Source: Clostridia bacterium (GTDB lineage: Bacteria; Bacillota; Clostridia; Oscillospirales; RGIG577). Taken from it: DNA of 64,000 nt. Both the position numbers and the translations under genes were made by a program. The DNA lies in the NCBI GenBank assembly GCA_017405765.1, contig JAFQZS010000018.1, positions 1 through 64,000 on the forward strand, read 5' to 3'. The notes under the pieces are model-generated. The model was given only the letters and a program-made list of their open reading frames with translations, made no database searches and was not told where the DNA came from. Shown here one piece after another: positions 1 to 7,409 of this stretch (the stretch's first letter is position 1; each line of letters starts with the position of its first letter).

Positions 1-165
1 ATCGTCCAGCTCAGCTTCCAATCCATTCTCCATGAATTCCGCTATGGTTTCCTTGAATAGATTTTGAATGTCTTCCATGCTGCTAACTCCACTGCTTTGC
101 AGCAATTCACGAATTTTCTCCCTCCGTGCTCGTTCCTCGGGACTGCGTTTTCTTCTGCTGCTCAT
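1..165 (-). CDS. IS256-family transposase, N-terminal fragment cut by window edge
   Basis: Only the first 55 codons lie in the window, and the frame is still open at base 1. The predicted protein begins MSSRRKRSPEERARREK and continues with SMEDIQNLFKETIAEF, then ENGLEAELDD. This is the usual N-terminus of IS256/mutator-type DDE transposases. A GGAGG ribosome site lies 9 bases before the ATG at 165. Whether the rest of the element is intact cannot be seen. The catalytic DDE residues would lie outside the window. Confidence 0.85.
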   Translation of the reverse strand, partial: MSSRRKRSPEERARREKIRELLQSSGVSSMEDIQNLFKETIAEFMENGLEAELDD

Positions 166-239
166 AATTAAACCTCCAATATGGTGCTTCTATTTTACAC
201 CTTATCGGAGGTTTACACAATTTTCGGGACGGCCTCGAA
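1..239 (-). mobile_element. Left end of an IS256-like insertion sequence
   Basis: The leader between the transposase start at 165 and about 239 has the look of an IS256-family terminal region, reading inward CCGAAAATTGTGTAAACC and then GGTGTAAAATAG. I place the outer boundary near 239 from the GAGGCCGTCCCG motif. The opposite end is not in the window, so the exact terminal inverted repeat and target duplication cannot be verified. Confidence 0.55.
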
Positions 240-333
240 AATCTCAATATTTTTTCAAAATTATTTCAAAAATGATTTAAATATTTTTACACGAAATAGA
301 ATTAAAAGACTTATCTTTCTCGCGTTTATTTTG

Positions 334-365
334 CCCGCTGAAAAGCCTGCTTTTCAGCGGGTTTT
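334..365. terminator. Rho-independent terminator-like hairpin
   Basis: An 11-base perfect stem (CCCGCTGAAAA with TTTTCAGCGGG) and a six-base loop are followed by TTTTC on the plus strand and by an AT-rich stretch on the minus strand. It lies just outside the IS end and may insulate the element from the chromosomal genes beyond it. Confidence 0.7.
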
Positions 366-373
366 CATCTATA

Positions 374-469
374 CGTCAAACACGGCTCTGCCGTATCTCA
401 TACGCCCGAACCACCCCAAAAAATCCGCTTGCGCGTATTTTTAGGGGACCCCGGGCGCCGTGTTTGACG
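374..469. repeat. 96-base extended imperfect palindrome (MITE/REP-like)
   Basis: The outer arms, CGTCAAACACGGC (374-386) and its exact complement (457-469), enclose further nested pairs: GCCCG 404-408 with CGGGC 452-456, CCCC 414-417 with GGGG 444-447, and A-rich 418-424 with ATTTTT 437-442, closing on a TTGC loop. The element has no reading frame. This and the hairpins at 334 and 532 account for most of the 378-base gap between the transposase and the next gene. Part of its core recurs near 26683-26706. Confidence 0.6.
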
Positions 470-531
470 CATTCCGCCTTCTTTTTCGAAAGCCTACCAG
501 CATGTCAAAAAACAAGTTTTTCAACACGCTG

Positions 532-566
532 AAGCGTGGGATATCAAAATATGATACCCCACGCTT
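532..566 (-). terminator. Hairpin overlapping the glycosyltransferase stop codon
   Basis: AAGCGTGGG (532-540) pairs with CCCACGCTT (558-566), with further ATATC/GATAC pairing inside. The stop codon of the gene ending at 544 sits in the loop. No strong T run follows directly on the minus strand, so this may stabilise the mRNA 3' end as much as terminate it. Confidence 0.5.
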
Positions 567-1491
567 TGCTGTTTAAGCCTGTTTTTACGGCTTCGGCGCT
601 TTCATTTAAAAGGCGCGCGCGTCTTTTAAAATATATCGCGCCGTATAATTCTCCCTGCTTTGAAAGAAAACGTGCAAGCTCTCTGTGCGGCTCGCTTAAA
701 TGCACGCCCTCAGCCGCGGCGCGAAGAAACCATTTTTGTGCATTCCCCGCATCGCCCTTTTCTTCATAGGCGCGCGCGATACAAAGCATTGAGGCGCAGC
801 GCTCGCCGGGCCAAACGACGCCCGGCATTGAAAGGTGACGGATCATCGTTTTAATACACATATCCCATTTCCCGCAATACATATATTCTCGCCCGAGATA
901 AAAAACTCCCTCGGCGTCGTGCGGGTCTTCCCTCACATAAGCCTCCAAAAGCGATACGAACTCACCGTGCGGCTTTGGCCTTTTTTCACGGCGGTAAAGC
1001 GTTACTCCGTCGGCGTAAACTCTCGTCTCGGGCGGCGCGCCTTGTGAAAGCACGAGCTTTTCATAAGCGGGACGCGCCCAAACGAAGCCCTCTCGCGCGT
1101 GTATCCTATCAAAAAAAGCCGTCTTATCTTCATTCGCCTCTTTGTCAAAGCCTATGATATATTTACATATGGCTCTCGTTGCGCCGTTTTTCCATGAAGC
1201 CTCCAGCTTTTCCCGCCAGCCTGCGTTAAATGTCTCGCAAATATCGGTGCATACGCAGATATCGGCGTCTTTCGGCACCATTTCAAGCGACATGTTCCTC
1301 GCTTCATCAAATCTCCACGGTATGACCTTTTCTGTTTTTACAACTGCTCCCGCATTTTTAAGACGCCAAGCGCTTTCGTCCTCCGACCCGACGTCAAGCA
1401 CATATACGTTATCCGCCTCCGCCATCGAGCTCATCCAATTCTCTACAAAGCGGCTTTCGTTTTTGCAAATTGCATACACATATACTTTCAT
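544..1491 (-). CDS. Family 2-like glycosyltransferase with TPR-like C-terminus
   Basis: This 315-residue cytosolic protein probably transfers a sugar in surface glycan synthesis; the acceptor is unknown. Residues 1-90 form a GT-A-like nucleotide-sugar fold: it starts MKVYVYAICKNE, has VYVLDVGSEDES in the donor loop and DADICVCTDICE at the place of the DxD region. From about residue 185 the sequence is helical with TPR-like helices (FYLGREYMYCGKWDMCIK and ARAYEEKGDAGNAQKWF). I chose ATG 1491 because GGGAGA lies just upstream and the family motif begins there; an in-frame upstream extension is low-complexity. No other glycan genes flank it, so the pathway is open. Confidence 0.75.
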   Translation of the reverse strand: MKVYVYAICKNESRFVENWMSSMAEADNVYVLDVGSEDESAWRLKNAGAVVKTEKVIPWRFDEARNMSLEMVPKDADICVCTDICETFNAGWREKLEASWKNGATRAICKYIIGFDKEANEDKTAFFDRIHAREGFVWARPAYEKLVLSQGAPPETRVYADGVTLYRREKRPKPHGEFVSLLEAYVREDPHDAEGVFYLGREYMYCGKWDMCIKTMIRHLSMPGVVWPGERCASMLCIARAYEEKGDAGNAQKWFLRAAAEGVHLSEPHRELARFLSKQGELYGAIYFKRRARLLNESAEAVKTGLNSKAWGIIF

Positions 1492-1581
1492 ACGATTTCT
1501 CCCAAGATATGCGCGGGGGCGCGCTCTCACACGCCCCCGCAATATCATATGTGCCGCCGCTTTTTGTCGTTACATCAGGCT

Positions 1582-2298
1582 TTACTCAGATAATATCCTC
1601 CCGTCGGTCGATATCACAACTACCTGCCACGGTATGAGCTTGCCGCTCTCGCTCAACGCCTTTTCAAGCGCGTATCTTAAGCCTCCGCAGCAGGGCACCT
1701 CCATGCGCACTAGCGTCACGCTTTTTATATCGTTATTTTTAATTATCTCAAAAAGCTTATCGCTGTAATCTACGCCGTCAAGCTTCGGGCACCCTACAAG
1801 CGTTATGCGGTTTTTTATAAACTTATCGTGAAAGCCGCCATAGGCGTAAGCCGTGCAATCGGCCGCAATAAGCAGGTCTGCACCGTCAAAATAAGGCGCT
1901 TTCACCGGCGCAAGCTTTATCTGCACGGGCCACTGCGAAAGACGACTGACTGCGGGACGAAAAGCTGCCGCCTCATCTTCTTTTGCTTCGCGCGTTATTG
2001 ATGCTGCGCGTAAGCCCGGACAGCCCGGCAAAGCCGCCGCAAACGGAGCGCCGTTCTTTTTTCGCTCTTTATTTTTTAAAACTGCCGCCTCGTCATATGC
2101 AGCCGCTTCCCGCTCAATAAAGCTTATCGCGTTCATCGGGCATGCAGGCAGACAGTCTCCCAGGCCGTCGCAGTAATCGTCGCGCATAAGGTGCGCCTTT
2201 CCTCCGGCCATTCCTATCGCGCCCTCATGGCAGGCGTCTGCGCATATACCGCACCCGTTGCACTTTTCTTTATCTATCGAGATTATCTTCCTTACCAT
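1582..2298 (-). CDS. Two-cluster 4Fe-4S ferredoxin-like protein
   Basis: The protein has 238 residues and is probably a cytosolic electron carrier or redox subunit. The first cluster motif, CNGCGICADAC, starts at residue 13, followed by a second set, YCDGLGDCLPACP, at about 42-54. The remaining 180 residues carry further cysteines (ADCTAYAYGGF, LVGCPKLD and a CCGG motif), as in clostridial 4Fe-4S proteins annotated next to reductases. The C-terminal domain may hold another metal or meet a partner. The partner is not visible here, because the gene is flanked by a glycosyltransferase and an acquired-looking GIY-YIG gene. GGAGGG lies close upstream of the ATG. Confidence 0.8.
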   Translation of the reverse strand: MVRKIISIDKEKCNGCGICADACHEGAIGMAGGKAHLMRDDYCDGLGDCLPACPMNAISFIEREAAAYDEAAVLKNKERKKNGAPFAAALPGCPGLRAASITREAKEDEAAAFRPAVSRLSQWPVQIKLAPVKAPYFDGADLLIAADCTAYAYGGFHDKFIKNRITLVGCPKLDGVDYSDKLFEIIKNNDIKSVTLVRMEVPCCGGLRYALEKALSESGKLIPWQVVVISTDGRILSE

Positions 2299-2449
2299 AT
2301 GATGTCCCTCCGTATATTGTTTTCTCTTCGGACTTATCGTATCATTATCGCGCGCTAAAGTCTGTGGTATTTACCACAAAATCAAAATCTTTTGCAAAAA
2401 AGGCCGCCCACGTGAGGACGAAAATAAGAAAGTATTCATTCGATTCTAA

Positions 2450-2481
2450 AAACGGTATGACCTTTCGGGGACATACCGTTT
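2450..2481 (-). terminator. Terminator-like hairpin downstream of the GIY-YIG gene
   Basis: AAACGGTATG (2450-2459) is perfectly complementary to CATACCGTTT (2472-2481), and on the minus strand the stem runs into five T residues. It lies about 100 bases beyond the stop of the GIY-YIG gene, in a 280-base gap with no convincing gene. Confidence 0.6.
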
Positions 2482-2578
2482 CTTGATTCATAGGATACAT
2501 AGACTTGTCCAGAGGCTTCTGTCTGAAGACAACTGCAAAACCCATCTAAACTTCTAAAAAAGCACCTATTCACGGCCT

Positions 2579-3268
2579 TCAACCCTTCTGCTGTCGATAT
2601 ACATCGACAGGTTGTCCTTCTGCATTTTTCCAATCAGTCCAGCCAGTATTGGATTGGTTCATAACAACAGTACCAGCGTGAGAAGGAGAACAATCGCCTA
2701 ACTCAAAATCCTCCAGCAATGTACCTTTGTTGTCTAATGATAAGGCTGCGCGCACTGCTTTTGCTTTTCGGGGAACTCCTTCATCTTCGGCAATGCCCAA
2801 TACGCTTCCCTTCAAGAGTACCCAATTGCTATTATTGATGACAGCAGCAGCATGTACGACCTTATCGTCAGATTTTTTCTTTTTCTCAAAGGTGTATGTA
2901 CCGTTGGGTATGAGTTTGCTTTTGCTGTTATCTGTAGCAGTATCGAAGATTTCGTCTTTGCTTTCCGTTTTCGGAAATACCACTTTCCCGTCAAAAGACG
3001 ATAGAAGCTGTACAGCAATGTTAACATCCAGCGCAAAAAGCTCGGTATCGGAAACTCGACTTTTTGCAAAAATCGTATGCAGCATAATTTCTTTTTCATC
3101 GTAATCCTCTACCTCTATAGCAAATTCACGTTTAAAGCCGGTGACATTCCTATAGCCGTGATGTTCAATATAATTCATGCGCTGTTCGAAATTAGAGGAT
3201 CCCGTTTTGCCAATCTTGACAAGTCCGGGAACGACGGATGTCATAAGATAGATAATGCCTTTTGCCAT
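2579..3268 (-). CDS. GIY-YIG nuclease domain protein with C-terminal DUF4357
   Basis: The 229-residue protein starts with a compact GIY-YIG nuclease-like domain: GIIYLMTSVVPG at residues 4-15, then LVKIGKTGSSNFEQRM with the YIG-equivalent VKIG and the catalytic-helix arginine. The C-terminal 60 residues (SPSHAGTVVMNQSNTGWTDW) match the DUF4357 pattern often fused to GIY-YIG domains. Such proteins are seen in accessory and defence-associated regions, but the function here is unproven. The gene and its flanks (about 2300-3550) are clearly richer in A+T than the surrounding GC-rich genes, and it has its own hairpin downstream. This suggests recent horizontal acquisition of a single cargo gene. 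Confidence 0.8.
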   Translation of the reverse strand: MAKGIIYLMTSVVPGLVKIGKTGSSNFEQRMNYIEHHGYRNVTGFKREFAIEVEDYDEKEIMLHTIFAKSRVSDTELFALDVNIAVQLLSSFDGKVVFPKTESKDEIFDTATDNSKSKLIPNGTYTFEKKKKSDDKVVHAAAVINNSNWVLLKGSVLGIAEDEGVPRKAKAVRAALSLDNKGTLLEDFELGDCSPSHAGTVVMNQSNTGWTDWKNAEGQPVDVYRQQKG

Positions 3269-3482
3269 TTCACAAAAGCCCCCTCATATTTTATAGCTAT
3301 TTGATATCTTTCACGTTTTTTACTGTCTCAATTTTATAATACCAAACCCAACAGGTCAACACACAAATCCGTAAGACGATTACATCATGTTATATAATCG
3401 TTTCTCGGATGACTTCTGAAGTTGGATTCTATTACCAAGGCGTGATAATGGCTTCTATTATTCGACTACAGTATAAAACAAA
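3269..3482. other. AT-rich intergenic region
   Basis: No gene, RNA gene or clear promoter is visible between the GIY-YIG start and the cinA terminator. The composition matches the acquired gene and not the operon to the right. Confidence 0.5.
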
Positions 3483-3520
3483 AATCGCACAGCCAGCATT
3501 TAAGCCAAAGCTGTGCGATT
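3483..3520 (-). terminator. Terminator of the desulfurase-thiI-cinA operon
   Basis: AATCGCACAGC (3483-3493) pairs perfectly with GCTGTGCGATT (3510-3520). On the minus strand the stem is followed by TTTTTGTTTTAT, a textbook intrinsic terminator about 90 bases beyond the cinA stop. Confidence 0.85.
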
Positions 3521-3608
3521 CTTACACTCTCTCGTATCGACAGATATCCTAAAGTGTCGTTTTTAGTAAAAGCTTTTCTTACATCGACCGTCTCCGAAGC
3601 GTCTCCCT

Positions 3609-4864
3609 CTACCTTGCCTGTGCGGCGCGCCTGAGCATATCGAGTGCATAATTCGCCGAAAGCAGGCGAACCATCTCGCGCACGGTGTAGGAAATATTGA
3701 GCTGCCTAGTCTTTAGCTCCTTTCCGTCGTAAAGCGCGATATATACAAGGCCTGCGGGCTTGTTTTCACTTTGGCCGGGGCCTGCCACGCCCGTAACGGC
3801 AAGGCCGAAGTCGGCGCCCGATATCTTATATATGCCCTTCGCCATAGCTGCGGCGCATTCTTCGCTTACAGCGCCGTGCTCCTTTATAATGCTCTCATCC
3901 ACGCCCAAAAGCTTTATTTTAACGTCGTTCGAATACGCCACAACGCCCATCTCGAACACCTCGGACGCGCCCGCTATATCGGTTATGCGCTTTGCGATAA
4001 GACCGCCGGTGCAGCTTTCGGCAAACGCAGCTTTAAGTCCCTTCTCCTTTAAGAGCTTAACAATCGCGTTCTCTATCGTTCCTATATCCACGCCGTAAAT
4101 ATATTCGCCCACGCGCGCTCTCACTTTTTCTATCGCCTCGTCGATGAGCTTTTCGGCCTCCTCTTTCGTCTTGCACTTCGCCGTAACGCGTAAGATACAT
4201 TCGCCTTCCTTTGCATAGGGAGCTATCGTCGGATTCGTGGACGTCGTCATCATGTCGTAAAGCTTATCTTCAAGCGTTGACTCGCCTATCCCCGCCGTAT
4301 ATATCGTCTTCGATGCGATAATGGAATCGCAGAACTGCGACAGATAATCGACTACCGAATTTTCAAACATCGTTTTCATCTCTCTGGGGGGGCCGGGCAG
4401 CATTATTGCGATCTTCCCGTTGTCGTCCTCCACGGCGCATCCGGGGGCCGTGCCCACTTTATTCTCAAAGATTACCGCGCTCTCGGGCATAAGCGCCTGC
4501 TTTAAATTATTAGGCGTCATTTCGCGCTTTATCTTCTTAAAAAATCCCTCTATGCGCGCGCGCGACGGCTCGTGCATAACGAGCTTCTTGCCGAAATCCC
4601 GCGCTATCGTCTCTTTTGAAAGGTCGTCGTAAGTGGGGCCCAGTCCTCCCGTCGTTATGATTATGTCGGCGCGCATTTTGCCAGCTCAAGCGCGCGCTCA
4701 AGTCTGTCGGGGTTGTCGCCCACAGTCGTCTGATAATATACGTCGATACCCATCTGCGACAGCTTTTCCGAGATATACTTCGCGTTCGTGTTAAGAATAT
4801 TGCCCAAAAGCAGCTCCGTTCCTATTGAGATAAGCTCCGCGCTCTTTTTCTTGGCCTGTTCCAT
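3609..4864 (-). pseudogene. cinA: cinA, split by a one-base frameshift
   Basis: CinA family proteins combine an N-terminal molybdopterin-binding-like domain with a C-terminal nicotinamide-nucleotide amidase (PncC) domain. Here the frame starting at 4864 ([18 protein letters not shown]) stops after 67 codons. Homology resumes in another frame from codon ATG at 4676 ([18 protein letters not shown]) and runs to 3609 through the amidase domain (FAESCTGGLIAKRI, GVAGPG). The break is at a run of four A residues (minus strand, 4679-4676). One extra A would restore a full-length protein of about 418 residues. This may be a sequencing error, a true mutation or recoding. The second frame has no own ribosome site, though it overlaps the first by 16 bases. 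Confidence 0.85.
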
Positions 4865-4878
4865 AACGTCCTCCTCTT

Positions 4879-6060
4879 TTATTCCTGTTCTTCAAAGTTT
4901 ATACGTATTTTCTTTATATTATCCATAGCCTCCGCAATAAGCGGCGCAAAGTTGAACGCCGCCTCGGCCGCCTTAACTTCCTCAACGCTAGGCCGCGTCT
5001 TAGGATGCTTTGGCGTGAACACCGTGCAGCAGTCCTCGTAAGGCAGAATAGACGTTTCAAACGCGCCTATCTTTCTTGATAGCGCGACTATCTCCGTCTT
5101 GTCCATGCCTATAACGGGTCTCAGCACCGGCATCGTCGCCGCCGAATCGGTCGAAGCCAGCGCGTGCATCGTCTGGCTTGCCACCTGGCCTATGCTCTCT
5201 CCCGTCACTACGGCGAGCGCGCCCACTTGCTCGGCCTTGGCGCAGGCTATCTCCATCATTATGCGCCGCATAACTAAAGTGGTAAGCTCGTCGGGACAGT
5301 ATTTCCTTATATGCTCCTGTATCTTCGTGAACGGCACGATGTAAAGGTTCATGCGCCCCGCGTAACGCGAAAGTATATATGCAAGCTCCTTTACCTTATC
5401 AAGCGCCTGCATCGACGTATACGGATAGCTGAAATAATGTATGCACGACAACTCCACGCCGCGCTTTGCGGCCATATATCCTGCGACGGGGCTGTCTATG
5501 CCGCCCGAAAGCATGAGCATGGCCTTTCCGTTCGTGCCCACGGGCATTCCTCCCGCGCCCTTTATGCGCCCCGCATGAACGTAGGCCATCTCATCGCGTA
5601 TCTCTATGTTTACCACGACGTCGGGCGAATGAACGTCAACTTTAAGATGCGGGAATTTTTCAAGAAGATAACCTCCCGCCTCGGCCGCGATCTCGGGCGA
5701 CTTTAGGGGGAAACTTTTATCCGAGCGCTTTGACTCCACCTTGAACGTGCGCGCGCCCATAAGCTCTTTGCTACAGTACTGTGCGGTAAACGGCAGTATC
5801 TTATCCATATCCTTTTCACATTCTCCGGCGCGCGAAAGCGTTGCTATACCGAACACGCGGCTAAGCGCATCAACTGCCTCGTCAATATCAGCGTCGCCCT
5901 CGGGATAAACATACACCGCCGACTGCGCATGAGTTATCGTAAATTTGCCGTAAGGCTTTATAGCTCGTCTTACGTTGGCTATAAGCTTGTTTTCAAAGCT
6001 TTTGCGATTTAAGCCCTTTAAGACAAGCTCGCCCATTTTAAGAAGAATTATCTCTTTCAT
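4879..6060 (-). CDS. thiI: tRNA 4-thiouridine sulfurtransferase ThiI (no rhodanese domain)
   Basis: ThiI activates U8 of tRNA with ATP for sulfur insertion and, in many bacteria, also supplies sulfur for thiamine thiazole. The 393 residues show an N-terminal ferredoxin-like/THUMP region (about 1-165) and a PP-loop adenylation domain starting with [15 protein letters not shown] near 182. Later family motifs are [14 protein letters not shown] and [11 protein letters not shown]. The length ends at about 390, so the C-terminal rhodanese domain of enterobacterial ThiI is absent, as in Bacillus. It lies 11 bases after the cysteine desulfurase and 14 before cinA; the desulfurase is the expected sulfur donor. 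The start has GGAGG 5 bases upstream. Confidence 0.95.
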   Translation of the reverse strand: MKEIILLKMGELVLKGLNRKSFENKLIANVRRAIKPYGKFTITHAQSAVYVYPEGDADIDEAVDALSRVFGIATLSRAGECEKDMDKILPFTAQYCSKELMGARTFKVESKRSDKSFPLKSPEIAAEAGGYLLEKFPHLKVDVHSPDVVVNIEIRDEMAYVHAGRIKGAGGMPVGTNGKAMLMLSGGIDSPVAGYMAAKRGVELSCIHYFSYPYTSMQALDKVKELAYILSRYAGRMNLYIVPFTKIQEHIRKYCPDELTTLVMRRIMMEIACAKAEQVGALAVVTGESIGQVASQTMHALASTDSAATMPVLRPVIGMDKTEIVALSRKIGAFETSILPYEDCCTVFTPKHPKTRPSVEEVKAAEAAFNFAPLIAEAMDNIKKIRINFEEQE

Positions 6061-6071
6061 ACGTCCTCCTG

Positions 6072-7202
6072 TTATGCGTGTATGAGCGTACGCGCGCCCT
6101 CTGTCATGCGCGCCGCCAAAATCACGGCTTCTTCTTCGGTATTATTATCGCCTATGCTTATGCGAACGCCCGTTTTATATGTTTTCTCATCAAATCCCGC
6201 GCGTGAAAGAATGCTCTTTGATTTATGCTTGGACGAGCAGGCCGACCCGACTGAGATATATATACCGAAGCATTCGAGATAATGGAGCATCGTCTCGCTC
6301 ATTACGGGCGTCGAAACGTTTAATATAAAAGGGCTCGAATTTTCGGGCGAGTTTATCTTAAAATATTCGGGGTATCTGAAAAGCTCCGAGACAATGCGTT
6401 CTTTTATCTTTCGCGCACGCGATTCGCGCGCAGAAAATTCTGCATACCCCTTTTTTGCGGCTTCGGCAAACGCGACGATGGCCGGCAGATTTTCAGTGCC
6501 GGAGCGCATTCCCGCCTCCTGACCTCCGCCTAAAATTATTGGATTTATCTTAGTCCCGCGCTTTATGTAAAGCGCGCCTGCGCCCTTCGGCGCATGTATC
6601 TTATGCGCGCTGATAGTTATTATATCGGCCAAAATACTCTTAACGGAAAAATCGATCTTTAAAAAGCCCTGCACAGCGTCGCAGTGAAGCGTCGCGCGCG
6701 GACATTTCTCGTCCATAAGCTTTCTTATCTGCGCAATGTCGTTTATCGTACCAAGCTCGTTATTAACAAGCATCACGCTCACCAATATAGTCTTGTCGTC
6801 GATCGCCCGAAAAAGCGCGTCATGATCGACCTGTCCTCTCGGCGCCGGTACGCTTATCACATCAAAGCCGCGCGCTTTAAGCTCCTTCGCGGGATTTTCC
6901 ACAGACGCATGCTCAACAGACGATATCACGATGCGTTCTCCCATGCGCCTCTTAGCGTCCGCCGTGCCGAACAGAGCGATATTGTTGCCCTCAGTGCCTC
7001 CGCCGGTAAAATAAAGCTCCTCCGGCTTTGCGCCCAGTATACGCGAGATCGCGGCGCGCGCCGCCTTCATTTCGGCTCCGGCTTCCATACCGAACGAATG
7101 TATGGCGGACGGATTTGCAAAAACGTCTCGCATTATCCTGTCGGCCGCGTCTATCGCCTGCGTATACGGGCGCGTCGTCGCGGCGTTGTCAAAATATATC
7201 AT
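6072..7202 (-). CDS. Cysteine desulfurase (NifS/IscS family) paired with ThiI
   Basis: This PLP enzyme takes sulfur from L-cysteine and leaves a persulfide. The 376 residues begin MIYFDNAATTRPY, the standard class V aminotransferase opening. They include GGTEGNNIAL, the PLP-lysine region ISAHKIHAPKGAGAL, and the active-site cysteine in SVGSACSSKHKS. I chose ATG 7202, with GAGGG 9 bases upstream, over a 25-codon in-frame extension with no homology. Immediate linkage to thiI suggests it is the dedicated sulfur donor for tRNA thiolation (compare NifZ in Bacillus) and not a general Fe-S assembly enzyme; no iscU lies nearby. Confidence 0.93.
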   Translation of the reverse strand: MIYFDNAATTRPYTQAIDAADRIMRDVFANPSAIHSFGMEAGAEMKAARAAISRILGAKPEELYFTGGGTEGNNIALFGTADAKRRMGERIVISSVEHASVENPAKELKARGFDVISVPAPRGQVDHDALFRAIDDKTILVSVMLVNNELGTINDIAQIRKLMDEKCPRATLHCDAVQGFLKIDFSVKSILADIITISAHKIHAPKGAGALYIKRGTKINPIILGGGQEAGMRSGTENLPAIVAFAEAAKKGYAEFSARESRARKIKERIVSELFRYPEYFKINSPENSSPFILNVSTPVMSETMLHYLECFGIYISVGSACSSKHKSKSILSRAGFDEKTYKTGVRISIGDNNTEEEAVILAARMTEGARTLIHA

Positions 7203-7311
7203 AAAACGAACCCTCAAAATCCACCTTATATTATCCAAAAAAAGACTCTCATGCAGTCTTATTAAAATATTATACACATAAAAGCGCGCCGTTTCAATCG
7301 TTTTGATTTAA

Positions 7312-7391
7312 GAAAGGCGGCGTAATAAAAGCGCGCCGCCTTTCGCGAATCATAAAGAAACTGCCCGTCTTATTTGTCATAAGATGGGCAG
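7312..7391 (-). terminator. Two tandem hairpins after the nucleotidyltransferase gene
   Basis: CTGCCCGTCTTA (7361-7372) pairs with 7380-7391, and GAAAGGCGGCG (7312-7322) pairs perfectly with 7334-7344. The first is followed on the minus strand by TTTCTTTATG. Together they separate the sugar-nucleotide gene from the desulfurase operon. Confidence 0.65.
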
Positions 7392-7409
7392 AACATAAAA
7401 AAACACGCT

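Noticed and set aside
2345-2633. Two short minus-strand frames downstream of the GIY-YIG gene
   Set aside because: No family resemblance, they overlap each other and a terminator-like hairpin, and no convincing ribosome site.
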